Below are positions 43,821 to 52,989 of a stretch of 64,000 nucleotides of DNA, piece by piece. How positions within the stretch are numbered: the first letter of the stretch is position 1; the number at the start of each line of letters is the position of its first letter. The notes below the pieces were generated by a model. It saw only the letters and a list, made by a program, of their open reading frames with translations, ran no database searches and was not told where the DNA came from. The translations under genes were made by a program, and so were the position numbers. The DNA comes from Enterobacter sp. SA187. GTDB lineage: Bacteria > Pseudomonadota > Gammaproteobacteria > Enterobacterales > Enterobacteriaceae. The stretch is taken from the NCBI RefSeq assembly GCF_001888805.2, contig NZ_CP019113.1:248001-312000 (forward strand), in the 5' to 3' direction.

Positions 43821-45635
43821 ATGGATTTTTACTTTTCCCGTTTTGAAAATCGCAGGCCGCCTGAACCGCTTAAAACACCGCGCTGGGTGATGATGACCTG
43901 GCAGGTATTAGCGGTAGCGGCGCTTATTCTGGGCGGCAATTATATTTACTGGCGCTGGACTGCCTCTCTGAATACCGATGCGCTGTGGTACGCCGTGCCG
44001 CTGGTGCTGGCGGAAACCTTCGCCTGGATCGGCACAGTATTATTTACCATCAATATCTGGAAAGAAGAGGATCCGCCGCAGAACCCGCCGCCCGCGGAGA
44101 TCAACGACTGTCTGCTGGCTGAAGACGCGGTGGAGCAGCGGCCAGTGAAAGTGGATCTGTTCATCGCCACCTATTCTGAGGACGTCGAGCTGGTCAGGCT
44201 GTCCATCCGCGATGCGATGAAAATGCAGTACCCCTTTCCGCTCGATTATCAGGTGCATGTGCTGGACGACGGACGGCGGCCGGAGATGAAAGCCGTTTGC
44301 GATGAGGAAGGCGTCAATTACATCACCCGTCAGACCAATATCGGTTATAAGGCCGGTAATCTGCGTAACGGCCTTGAGCAAACCGACGGCGATTTTATTG
44401 TTATCTGCGATGCGGACACGCGGGTCTTCCCGACACTGCTCAGCCATACGCTGGGCTATTTCCGCGATCCGGATGTCGCCTGGGTGCAGACGCCGCAGTG
44501 GTTTTACGACCTGCCGGAAGGGGAAAGCCTGGCGCGCTGGCTGGGGCGTAAAGCGGGCAAGCCTGGCTACGGCCTCGGCTGGCTGGCGCAAAAAATCGTC
44601 GGCCCGATCACCATTGGCCGCGATCCCTTTTTCAACGATCCCCGCATGTTTTATGACGTGATCCTGCGGCGGCGTAACTGGGCCAACGCGGCGTTCTGTT
44701 GCGGTGCGGCATCCATTCACCGTCGCGAAGCGGTGATGCAGGCGGCGTTACGCAGCTATGTATGGACGGTGGAAGAAGAGATTTCCCGCCACACCCGCGA
44801 CATCCGCGATCCTGCCACGCGCGAAGCCTTGCAGGATGCCATGCGCCCGCACGTCGCCTTTGATACAGAGCTGACGCCCTATAAATTTCACGTCTCGGAA
44901 GATATTTACACCTCCATCCTGCTGCACGGCGATGCGGCGCGCAACTGGCGCTCCGTGATGCATCCGCGCATCGAATCCAAAATGCTCTCGCCGCAGGATA
45001 TGCTGACGTGGATGATCCAGCGCTTTAAATACGCCGCCGGATCGCTGGATATTCTCTTCCATGACAACATCTTCAGCCGTCGCCGCTTTAAGCTGTCGCT
45101 GCCGCAAACGCTGATGTATGCCACCACCTTCTGGTCTTACATGGCCTGCGTGTGGAATACGGTATTTCTGATCTCGCCGATTATTTATCTGTTCACCGGC
45201 ATTCCGCCGGTTTCCGCCTGGTCAACGCCCTTTTACCTGCACTTTTTACCTTTTTTCATTTTCTCGGAGCTGGCCTTTATGTTCGGCACCTGGGGGATTT
45301 CCGCCTGGGATGGCCGCGCCTCTTACCTCTCCTTCTTTTCCATGAACTTACGGGCGCTGGATACCGTGCTGCGCGGCGAGCAGATCAAATTCCACGTAAC
45401 GCCGAAAGAGCGGCAGACCGGCCGTTTTCTCTATCTGGTGAAACCGCAGATCGCCATCGTGGTGTTAACCCTGGCGGGGCTGATCTGGGGCGGGATACAG
45501 GTGGCGCGCGGCCAGGTGGATGACCCTTCCGGCTACGTGATCAATATTTTCTGGGGCGCGGTGAATATCGCCGCCATGTTGCCCCTGATCCTCGCCGCCA
45601 TATGGACACCTGCTGAAGAGGAAGCCAGCCAATGA
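43821..45635 (+). CDS. Membrane glycosyltransferase, cellulose synthase-related (GT2), QRFKY variant
   Basis: A 604-residue inner-membrane processive-type GT2 enzyme. Two N-terminal membrane segments (about 25-45, 55-80) precede the cytoplasmic catalytic part, with Asp149-Asp150 in VLDDG, DAD at 197-199, SED at 359-361 (the TED position) and QRFKY at 400-404, where cellulose synthases have Q-x-x-R-W. About four to five further membrane segments follow (about 425-600). There is no PilZ domain, so no direct c-di-GMP control is visible. No BcsB, BcsC or BcsZ homologue is adjacent. The product is predicted to be a beta-linked glucan or similar polymer; the linkage is not readable. The stop overlaps the next gene by 4 bp (ATGA). 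Confidence 0.87.
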   Translation: MDFYFSRFENRRPPEPLKTPRWVMMTWQVLAVAALILGGNYIYWRWTASLNTDALWYAVPLVLAETFAWIGTVLFTINIWKEEDPPQNPPPAEINDCLLAEDAVEQRPVKVDLFIATYSEDVELVRLSIRDAMKMQYPFPLDYQVHVLDDGRRPEMKAVCDEEGVNYITRQTNIGYKAGNLRNGLEQTDGDFIVICDADTRVFPTLLSHTLGYFRDPDVAWVQTPQWFYDLPEGESLARWLGRKAGKPGYGLGWLAQKIVGPITIGRDPFFNDPRMFYDVILRRRNWANAAFCCGAASIHRREAVMQAALRSYVWTVEEEISRHTRDIRDPATREALQDAMRPHVAFDTELTPYKFHVSEDIYTSILLHGDAARNWRSVMHPRIESKMLSPQDMLTWMIQRFKYAAGSLDILFHDNIFSRRRFKLSLPQTLMYATTFWSYMACVWNTVFLISPIIYLFTGIPPVSAWSTPFYLHFLPFFIFSELAFMFGTWGISAWDGRASYLSFFSMNLRALDTVLRGEQIKFHVTPKERQTGRFLYLVKPQIAIVVLTLAGLIWGGIQVARGQVDDPSGYVINIFWGAVNIAAMLPLILAAIWTPAEEEASQ

Positions 45636-46963
45636 GAACGCGTGACGCCCTGCTTTCCGCCCGCAGCTATCTCACCATCCTGCTGGGTTTTCTGCTCGGG
45701 TTTGCCATTGTGGTATGGGTGGAGCACCAGATGCCCTCGCGCGTTGAAAGCAGCGGCGGGCTGAGCCTCAGCAAGGATTTTCCGCCGCTGCCCGCCTCCC
45801 GCGAGCTGACCTTTGATGAGGCGATCTGGGCGCGGGTGGCCTGGCAGTATTACGTCAACAACACCCAGCCTAATGGCCTGGCGAACGCCCACGATCGCGA
45901 ACCCTGGTTCAGCCTGTGGAGTACCGGCAGCTACCTGTTTGCCCTGAGCGCGGCAAAACAGCTTAACATTCTGACTGCCGCCGAGTTTGACGAGCGCGTT
46001 ACTGCCGCCCTCTTTACCCTCGGTCAGTTGCCGCTGAATCCGCAGGGCGTGCCCGCCGCTTATTACCACGCCGACACGCTGAAAATGCTGGGAAAACCGG
46101 ATACCTCCGCCATCGGCATGGGACGATTGCTGAACGCCCTGCAAACGCTGCTGTGGCGCTATCCCCAGCACGCTCCCGCCATTCGCGATCTCTTTAACCA
46201 GTGGAACACCGGGGCGATGGTGGTCACCAGCACCGCCACCCAGGCCGCCGCGCCGCTGCATCACTGGGCGCTGAACACAGACGAGCCGCGCAACAGCTAC
46301 GGCTACCGGCTGTATGCCAGCCACACGCTGCGGCTGATCGACAGCGCCGCCGGGCTGGCGGTAACGAATCCGCCGGAAGGACAGCAGATGATCGACATCG
46401 ATGGCGTGATGGTGCCGGACGAAGGGTTGCGCACCCCCTGGGGCAAACAGCCGTCGCTCATTAGCCTGCCCTATCTGTTAACCGGCCTCGAACTGGGCTT
46501 TGACGCGCAAAGCGCGGAAATCACCTGGCGCATTATGCAAATTCAGCAGCGCCGCAACAGCCTGCGGGTGCGTAAACCGCCCATCAGTACCGATTATGCC
46601 GAGCCTGCGCCGGACTACGTCAACGATCTGCCGGATCGCCAGCCGTTGCAAAACAGCGCCCTGCTCGATGCCACCCCGGAGCAGACTGCCATCACCTCCA
46701 CCCGCTCCGCCTTTGCCTGGTATGCCCTGTTCCGCAACAGCTGGAGCGAGGCGTTACGCCAGCAGGTGCAGCCGTTACAGGTACCCGGCAAAGGCTGGCA
46801 GCGCGGCCTGAATCTGAATAACAGCGTGAATAAGGTGATTGACGCCGATACCAATGCGGTGGTCCTTGAAAGCCTGGCGTACATTGCCCACGGCCAGATG
46901 CTGTGCCTGGCCTGTTTTAACGACGCATCCCGATCCACTTCTTCAGCAGGAGCTACGCCATGA
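45632..46963 (+). CDS. DUF3131 protein 1 (membrane-anchored)
   Basis: A 443-residue protein with an N-terminal membrane anchor (about 13-32) and a periplasmic DUF3131-type region starting DEAIWARVAWQYYVNNTQPNGLANAHD. The three DUF3131 paralogues of this locus share W-(Q/R)-Y-(F/Y)-V-(N/S)-N-x-Q-P and a later LWSTGSYLFAL / MWDSASYMAAM / LWQMGDTLIAL motif, with GL(A/V)N between. The fold is probably an alpha-helical toroid like glucoamylase or GH144 enzymes, so a role in trimming or handling the glucan is inferred. This copy is the most divergent. Confidence 0.75.
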   Translation: MRTRDALLSARSYLTILLGFLLGFAIVVWVEHQMPSRVESSGGLSLSKDFPPLPASRELTFDEAIWARVAWQYYVNNTQPNGLANAHDREPWFSLWSTGSYLFALSAAKQLNILTAAEFDERVTAALFTLGQLPLNPQGVPAAYYHADTLKMLGKPDTSAIGMGRLLNALQTLLWRYPQHAPAIRDLFNQWNTGAMVVTSTATQAAAPLHHWALNTDEPRNSYGYRLYASHTLRLIDSAAGLAVTNPPEGQQMIDIDGVMVPDEGLRTPWGKQPSLISLPYLLTGLELGFDAQSAEITWRIMQIQQRRNSLRVRKPPISTDYAEPAPDYVNDLPDRQPLQNSALLDATPEQTAITSTRSAFAWYALFRNSWSEALRQQVQPLQVPGKGWQRGLNLNNSVNKVIDADTNAVVLESLAYIAHGQMLCLACFNDASRSTSSAGATP

Positions 46964-48507
46964 AGCTGAAATGCTTGTTCTTTTTCCCACTTTTGGCCGG
47001 ATTGGTGGCGTTCTGGCTGGCGATCTCGGGCGCACGGGCGGCTACTGAATTGCCTGCTTCCGGCTACGATCCCCGCAGCGGCGAGCTGAGCGCGCGGGAA
47101 ATGGCCATCGCGAAAAACGCCTGGCAATATTTCGTCTCCAACTATCAGCCCACCACCGGGCTGGTGAACGCGGTAAACAAATACCCGTCCACCACCATGT
47201 GGGACAGCGCGTCTTATATGGCGGCGATGACCGCAGCCCGCGAGCTGGGGATTATTGATAAGGCGGAATTCGATCGGCGCATGATCAAATTGCTTGCCAC
47301 GCTGAATAAACTGGTGCTGTTCCGTGATGAACTCCCTAACAAGGCCTACAACACCATCAGCGGGCAGAAGGTGAACTACCAGAACAAACCCGGCGAGATC
47401 GGCTTTTCAGCGCTGGACATTGGCAGGATGCTGATCTGGTTGAGGGTCATCAAAGAGCGTTATCCGGAATATGGCAACAGCGTGGATAATATCGTGCTGG
47501 GCTGGGACTTCAGCCATGCCGTGGATCCCTGCGGCATGTTATACGGCGCTTATCTGGAAAACGGCCAGCCCAAATATGTTCAGGAAGGACGTCTGGGCTA
47601 TGAGGAATATGGCGCGGCGGGCTTCCGTTTATGGGGATTCAGCACCTGCCAGTCAAGCCGACCGGAACCCTATGAGCTGGCAGAAATTTACTGCGTGCTG
47701 GTGCCGTACGATTCACGCGATCCCCGTCGTACCAGTCAACATAACTATGTGGTAACCGAATCCTACCTGCTTTACGGCCTGGAGTTTGGTTTCGATAACC
47801 CGACGGATCGCGATAACAGCCCGCGCGATTATTCCCTCGCGTGGATGAAAGACTTCGCCGACCGTGTCTATCAGGCGCAGGAGAACCGCTACGCCATTAC
47901 CGGCATTTTAACCGCCCGTTCGGAGCACCAGCTCGATAAATCGCCGTACTTTGTCTACGACACCGTATTCAGCGATGGCTTTAACTGGAACACCATTACC
48001 GATAAAGGACAATATGTTCCTAATACCGCTGCGGTGTCGCTAAAAGCGGCCCTCGGCATGTGGGCGCTATGGGATTCGCCTTACACGGATCGGTTACTCA
48101 CCACCATTGAAAACGCCAACGAAGAGGGCAAAGGCTATTACGAAGGGCTGTATGAAAACGGCGACGGCCCGATTAAAGAGTTCACCGCCAACAATAACGG
48201 CATCATGCTGGAGGCGCTGCTGTTCAAAAAAGAGGGCAAGCTGCTGCAATTTAACAGCGATAACCCGAAAGATCGCCAGTTCGCGCCCTCCCTGTGGGAG
48301 AAGAAACTTGTCGATCAGTTTGAGGAGAACAACACCAAACGGAATCGTCCGTTCCTGGAGAGTACCCCGGCGGTGAAAACCTGGTGCGAACAGACCGGCA
48401 CCAGCCAGCGCACTAAACCTGCGTGCCAGGCCTGCCAGTGCTCCTCCTGTAAGGCGGATGAGCCCGTGAAACTTCCTCCGGTGACGGCGCAATGTTTAAA
48501 ACCCTGA
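46960..48507 (+). CDS. DUF3131 protein 2 (secreted, Cys-rich tail)
   Basis: A 515-residue protein with a signal peptide (about 1-27, ending GARAA) and DUF3131 region AKNAWQYFVSNYQPTTGLVNAVNKYPSTTMWDSASYMAAM. Conserved motifs YGLEFGFD and DTVFSDGFNWNTI lie further on. The last 45 residues contain six cysteines in a cluster (about 473-512; ACQACQCSSC), absent from the two paralogues. Translationally coupled to its neighbours (4-bp overlap upstream, 16-bp downstream). Periplasmic glycan-active role inferred. Confidence 0.77.
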   Translation: MKLKCLFFFPLLAGLVAFWLAISGARAATELPASGYDPRSGELSAREMAIAKNAWQYFVSNYQPTTGLVNAVNKYPSTTMWDSASYMAAMTAARELGIIDKAEFDRRMIKLLATLNKLVLFRDELPNKAYNTISGQKVNYQNKPGEIGFSALDIGRMLIWLRVIKERYPEYGNSVDNIVLGWDFSHAVDPCGMLYGAYLENGQPKYVQEGRLGYEEYGAAGFRLWGFSTCQSSRPEPYELAEIYCVLVPYDSRDPRRTSQHNYVVTESYLLYGLEFGFDNPTDRDNSPRDYSLAWMKDFADRVYQAQENRYAITGILTARSEHQLDKSPYFVYDTVFSDGFNWNTITDKGQYVPNTAAVSLKAALGMWALWDSPYTDRLLTTIENANEEGKGYYEGLYENGDGPIKEFTANNNGIMLEALLFKKEGKLLQFNSDNPKDRQFAPSLWEKKLVDQFEENNTKRNRPFLESTPAVKTWCEQTGTSQRTKPACQACQCSSCKADEPVKLPPVTAQCLKP

Positions 48508-49886
48508 GCCGCTGGCTGGCGGGAATTTTGATTGTCCTGCTTATCGCCTTTGCGCTATTTAGTCGCGACGGGGCGGGATGGCGCTGGCTGACGAAAGGCG
48601 GCTGGCATAGCAGCGCGCGTATTGACCGTCTGACGCCGCAGGAGCAGGAGTGGGCGGGCATCGCCTGGCGCTATTTCGTCAATAACACCCAGCCGCAGAC
48701 CGGGCTGGTCAACGGCAGCGATAAACAACCTCGCGTCACCCTGTGGCAGATGGGCGACACGCTGATCGCCCTGCTGGCTGCCCGCGAGCTGGATCTGATT
48801 AAGGAGGATGAGTTTGATGCCCGTCTGACGCGGCTGCTTGGCACCCTTAATCGCCTGATGCTCAGCGAGCAGCGTACGCCGGGCCGACTTTATTCCACCC
48901 AGAGCGCCACCCTTATCGACTTCAGCGGAAAACCGGTAAAAAGCGGCTGGTCCGCCAGAGATATGGCGCGCCTGATGCTGGCGCTGCGCCTCACCGCCGA
49001 GCGCGCGCCGCAGTATCGCGAGTATCTGGATAAAATTATCCTGCGCTGGAATTTCTGTCCGGTGATGGATAAAGAGGGCGAACTCTGGTCCTCGTCGCTG
49101 CAAAACGGCCAGCCGGTGGTGCGCGAAGAATTGCGGCTGGGCGAAAGCGAATATGCCGCCAGCGCGTTCCGCCTGTGGGGATTCCCGGTCGACAAGGCCT
49201 TTACCCCGCCGTCGCGCAACGTCATCATCTACCAGCGCAGCCTCGCCGTTGACGCCCGGGATCCCCGTACCACCTGGCAGCCGTCGCTCATTACTACCCT
49301 CCCCTATATGCTGCCGGGGCTGGAATTCGGCTGGGAACCGCCGGGCCTGCCGTCTGAATTCCAGAGTACCCTGCGCACGCGGGCCGAGCGGGTATGGCTC
49401 ACCCAGAAATCACGCTGGGAAACAGACAAAGTGCTGACCGCCCGCGCCGATTTTTCACTCGGCCAGGCGCCCTGGCATGTCGAAGATACCGTGTGGGGTA
49501 ACGGCTACGCCTGGAATACCCTGGGGGACGATGGCCGGGACTATCCGCGGCTGTCGCAGGTTTCGACCAAAGCGGTCTTTACCCTATGGACGCTGTGGGA
49601 CACCGAATATACCGACGCGCTGATGGCGGTGACCCGTCATCTCAACGATCCGCAGAAGGGCTGGTTTGAAGGCCGCGTCGAGGCCACCGGCGACATCAAC
49701 AAATCCCTTACGCTCTCCACCAATGCCATGGTGCTGGAAGCGCTGCTCTATAAACACAACGCCGGGCCGCTGTTTAAAAATGGCCTGATGGAGCAGGACA
49801 GCTACTTCTCACGCCGTCTGGCGGATGAATTTAACCCGCCCGGACTGTGCCTGCCGGGTGAACGTGCTGCGAGGGCCGCGCCATGA
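48492..49886 (+). CDS. DUF3131 protein 3 (membrane-anchored)
   Basis: A 464-residue protein with a short N-terminal membrane segment (about 8-22, LAGILIVLLIAFALF), then AWRYFVNNTQPQTGLVNGSDKQPRVTLWQMGDTLIALLAARELDL and later DTVWGNGYAWNTLGDDG, which parallels copy 2. It overlaps copy 2 by 16 bp and the globin-like gene by 4 bp. Tandem duplication and divergence of one ancestral gene is the simplest origin for the three. Confidence 0.77.
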   Translation: MFKTLSRWLAGILIVLLIAFALFSRDGAGWRWLTKGGWHSSARIDRLTPQEQEWAGIAWRYFVNNTQPQTGLVNGSDKQPRVTLWQMGDTLIALLAARELDLIKEDEFDARLTRLLGTLNRLMLSEQRTPGRLYSTQSATLIDFSGKPVKSGWSARDMARLMLALRLTAERAPQYREYLDKIILRWNFCPVMDKEGELWSSSLQNGQPVVREELRLGESEYAASAFRLWGFPVDKAFTPPSRNVIIYQRSLAVDARDPRTTWQPSLITTLPYMLPGLEFGWEPPGLPSEFQSTLRTRAERVWLTQKSRWETDKVLTARADFSLGQAPWHVEDTVWGNGYAWNTLGDDGRDYPRLSQVSTKAVFTLWTLWDTEYTDALMAVTRHLNDPQKGWFEGRVEATGDINKSLTLSTNAMVLEALLYKHNAGPLFKNGLMEQDSYFSRRLADEFNPPGLCLPGERAARAAP

Positions 49887-50317
49887 AGTTTTACCGCGAT
49901 CTCTTTGAGGCGAGCCTCAACCGGGTGATCCCTGAAAACGATAAAAAGAGTTTTTTTCAGGCCTTTTACGACGCTTTCAAACACATGACGCCCGAGACGG
50001 AGCTGCACTTCTCCCGCCAGCCCGATGAGGAAGGGCCGCAGATGATGTACAAAACGTTTTTCGCCATGCTCGCCGTGGACGGCGTGCTGTTTGTACCGGA
50101 TTTTCTCGAACGCCTCGCCCGCGAGCAAAGTCACGACGGCCTGCGTCTGCCGCCGCGCTTTTTTGCCCTCTGGCGCGAGGCGATGCTGAACACCGTTCAC
50201 CTTCGGGATCCCGAGTGTGACGACGAGATCCTCACCGCCTGGGCGATGGCGATTGCGCCGGGGCTGGAGTATCTGCGCCGTCAGGCAGAGCTGCACTACC
50301 GGGCACAGGAGGTATGA
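49883..50317 (+). CDS. Small globin-like protein
   Basis: A 144-residue all-helical protein. The segment SFFQAFYDAFKHMTPETELHFSR...MMYKTFFAML follows the bacterial globin pattern FYxxLFxxxPxxxxxFxxx...MxxML with Phe43 at the CD1 position. His84 in EQSHDGLRLPPRFFALWREAMLNTV lies where the proximal haem His of HxxYGVxPxHF...ALLxTL is found. I infer a haem globin, perhaps an oxygen or nitric oxide sensor for the hybrid kinase that follows with a 4-bp overlap. A haem-free globin-fold sensor is an alternative. Family assignment is by pattern only. Confidence 0.55.
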   Translation: MKFYRDLFEASLNRVIPENDKKSFFQAFYDAFKHMTPETELHFSRQPDEEGPQMMYKTFFAMLAVDGVLFVPDFLERLAREQSHDGLRLPPRFFALWREAMLNTVHLRDPECDDEILTAWAMAIAPGLEYLRRQAELHYRAQEV

Positions 50318-52989
50318 TGAACGCATCGTCCTGCTTCGATCTGAATGCGCTGCCGGTGGCGGTGATGATCTATGATTCTGCCGAACGACTGCAGGCCTGG
50401 AATGATAAGGTCACGCAGCTTTATCCGGTGATCGGCCCCTGGCTTACCGCCGGTGCCACGCTGGAAGAGCTTGCCGAAAAATTTATCGATGCGGTGTACA
50501 ACATCGACCCCGCCAAACGCCAGAGCCTGCGTGAAACCATTATCCGCAACTGCCGCCAGAAATATCATTATGAAGTGCGCCAGTCCGGGCAGCGGCAGCT
50601 ATATGTGCAGCATCAGCGCCTGCCGGATGGCGGCATCGTCAGCCTGCACAGCGACATTACCCAGCTCGATCAGGCCCGCCGTTCCCGCCACCAGCTGCAT
50701 GAAGATTTTTTACTGACCGCCGAGTCGATCCAGATCGGCATCTGGGACTGGCAGGTGTCGCAGGATAGCCTGCAGGTCAACGATACCCTGCTGGCGATGG
50801 TCGGGCAGTCGCGGGTGCAGTGGCAGCATCCGGTGCGTTTTCTGCTGAATCTGGTGCATGAGGAGGATCGCGCCACCCTGCGCCAGGCGCTGGCCTCCTC
50901 GAAAAAAGATCATATGCCGGTCTTCGAGTGCGAGATCCGCGTGCGTCATCCCGACCAGGGATGGCGCTGGATGCTGCTGTCCGGCCAGGTGGTGACCATG
51001 ACCATCGATCGTGAAGCGGAGCGGGTTATCGGCACGCTTCAGGATATTACCCGGCGTAAAGAAGCCGAGCTGCTCGCCATTGAAGCGGCGAAAGTCGCGC
51101 GCGAGGCGAACGAGGCGAAAAGCGCCTTTCTCGCCAATATGAGCCATGAGATCCGCACGCCGATGAACGGCATTTTAGGCATGACCCAGCTCTGCCTGGA
51201 CACGCCGCTGACGGCGGATCAGCGGGAGTATCTTTCGCTGGTGATGAGCTCGGCCCAGTCGCTGTTGCATATCATCAACGACATTCTCGACTTCTCTAAA
51301 ATCGAAGCGGGCAAGGTGGTGCTGGACGAAGCGCCGGTGGAAATTCGCCCGTTCGTCCAGTCGCTGATCCGCCCGCATATGCCCGCCGCCAGCGAAAAAA
51401 GCATCGAACTGCTGGTGGATATTGCCCCTACGGTGCCGGAAGTGCTGATGGCGGACGGTACCCGGCTGCGGCAGATCCTCACCAATTTACTGGGTAACGC
51501 GCTGAAATTTACCCCGCAGGGGGAAGTGCTGCTGGCCATCGAGCCTGCCGACAGCGCAGGTCACTGGCGCTTCCGGGTGCGCGACAGCGGCATCGGCATT
51601 CCGCCGGACAAGCAGAAAGCCATTTTTGAAGCCTTCAGCCAGGCCGACAGCTCAACCACCCGTCGCTATGGTGGCACCGGGCTGGGGCTGACCATCTCCG
51701 CCAGGCTGGTGAAGATCATGGGCGGTGAGCTGTCGGTCACCAGTGAACCCGGCGCGGGCAGCGAGTTTGCCTTCACCATTCCGCTCACCAGTCAGCAGGC
51801 CTCAACCGCCAGCCGCTCAACCCTGGCGCGCTTTAACGGCGAACGGGTACTGGTGGTGGATGATAACAGCACCAACCTGCGCCTGCTTGATACCATGCTT
51901 AGCCTGATGGGACTGCAACCCACCTGCGTCAATAACGCCGCCGACGCCCTGCGACTGGCGGCGGCGGGAACGCCCTGGCCGCTGATCCTGCTGGATGCGC
52001 AGATGCCGGATATGGACGGCGTCTCCCTGGCGCTGGAGCTGTCGGTGCTGCCGCAGACCAGCCACAGCCATATCATTATGCTCAGTTCAATGAGCCGCCA
52101 TTTCGACGCCAAAATGCTCAAACGCATCGGCATTGCCCACTATCTGCATAAGCCGGTTGCGCAGCACGAACTACATCAGGTGATCGCCAGCGTGCTTGCG
52201 CCGGTGCCGCCTGCGGAGGAGACACCGCCGCCGCCCGCCCCACAGGCCGCGCCTGAAACCGCGCGCCAGGGGCTGCACGTATTGCTCGCGGAAGATAATC
52301 TCGTTAACCAGAAAGTTGCCCGGCGGCTGCTGGAGCGGCTCGGGCATGAGTGCGAGGTGGTGAATAACGGTCGTGAAGCGCTGGAACGCTGGCGCGCGGC
52401 CCGCTGGGATGTGCTGCTCATTGATTTACAGATGCCGGAGATGGACGGCGAAACCGCCATCCGCCTGCTTCGGGAAGAGCAGCAGACGCATCAGCCTGCC
52501 ATCGCCATGACCGCTCACGCCATGCAGGGGGACAAAGAGCGCTGCCTGGCGATGGGCTTTGACGGCTATATTGCCAAACCCGTCACCCAGGACGCGCTGC
52601 AGGATGAGATCCTGCGTGTCTGCCGCCCCCCGGAACAGGGGCTGCCGGATGAGGCCCGCCTGCTGAAGCAGTGCGCCGACGATGCGGAGCTGGTGGACGA
52701 GTTATTAGGTCTGTTCCGCGAGGGACTGGATGAGGCGCTGGCGACGATCGTGCAGGCCATGAACAACCATGATCGTGACGGCCTGCGCCGCGCTGCCCAT
52801 AAACTGCGCGGCGAAGCCATGGCGCTGGATTTCGGGCATCTCACGCAACTGCTGCAACGGCTGGAGAGCGATGCGCAGACGCTGGATGACGACGAACTGA
52901 AAACCCTGCGGGATGGCCTGTATGCCGAGGCCAGTCGCATTATGGCGTGGCTGCAACGCCGGGCGCAGGAGGTAAAAAATGGTGCGTAA
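50314..52989 (+). CDS. Hybrid sensor histidine kinase PAS-PAS-HisKA-HATPase-REC-REC-Hpt
   Basis: An 891-residue soluble multidomain kinase without membrane segments. Two PAS-like domains (about 10-120 and 130-250) precede HisKA with His278 in NMSHEIRTPMNGILG, HATPase (about 380-495; NLLGNALKFTP, GGTGLGLTIS), a first receiver (Asp561 in LLDAQMPDMDG), a second receiver (Asp704 in LIDLQMPEMDG) and a C-terminal Hpt domain (His829 in AAHKLRG). The full phosphorelay in one chain could pass phosphate to the separate REC-PP2C protein encoded on the other strand. The ribosome site AGGAGG fits ATG at 50317 better than 50314. Confidence 0.9.
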   Translation: MMNASSCFDLNALPVAVMIYDSAERLQAWNDKVTQLYPVIGPWLTAGATLEELAEKFIDAVYNIDPAKRQSLRETIIRNCRQKYHYEVRQSGQRQLYVQHQRLPDGGIVSLHSDITQLDQARRSRHQLHEDFLLTAESIQIGIWDWQVSQDSLQVNDTLLAMVGQSRVQWQHPVRFLLNLVHEEDRATLRQALASSKKDHMPVFECEIRVRHPDQGWRWMLLSGQVVTMTIDREAERVIGTLQDITRRKEAELLAIEAAKVAREANEAKSAFLANMSHEIRTPMNGILGMTQLCLDTPLTADQREYLSLVMSSAQSLLHIINDILDFSKIEAGKVVLDEAPVEIRPFVQSLIRPHMPAASEKSIELLVDIAPTVPEVLMADGTRLRQILTNLLGNALKFTPQGEVLLAIEPADSAGHWRFRVRDSGIGIPPDKQKAIFEAFSQADSSTTRRYGGTGLGLTISARLVKIMGGELSVTSEPGAGSEFAFTIPLTSQQASTASRSTLARFNGERVLVVDDNSTNLRLLDTMLSLMGLQPTCVNNAADALRLAAAGTPWPLILLDAQMPDMDGVSLALELSVLPQTSHSHIIMLSSMSRHFDAKMLKRIGIAHYLHKPVAQHELHQVIASVLAPVPPAEETPPPPAPQAAPETARQGLHVLLAEDNLVNQKVARRLLERLGHECEVVNNGREALERWRAARWDVLLIDLQMPEMDGETAIRLLREEQQTHQPAIAMTAHAMQGDKERCLAMGFDGYIAKPVTQDALQDEILRVCRPPEQGLPDEARLLKQCADDAELVDELLGLFREGLDEALATIVQAMNNHDRDGLRRAAHKLRGEAMALDFGHLTQLLQRLESDAQTLDDDELKTLRDGLYAEASRIMAWLQRRAQEVKNGA

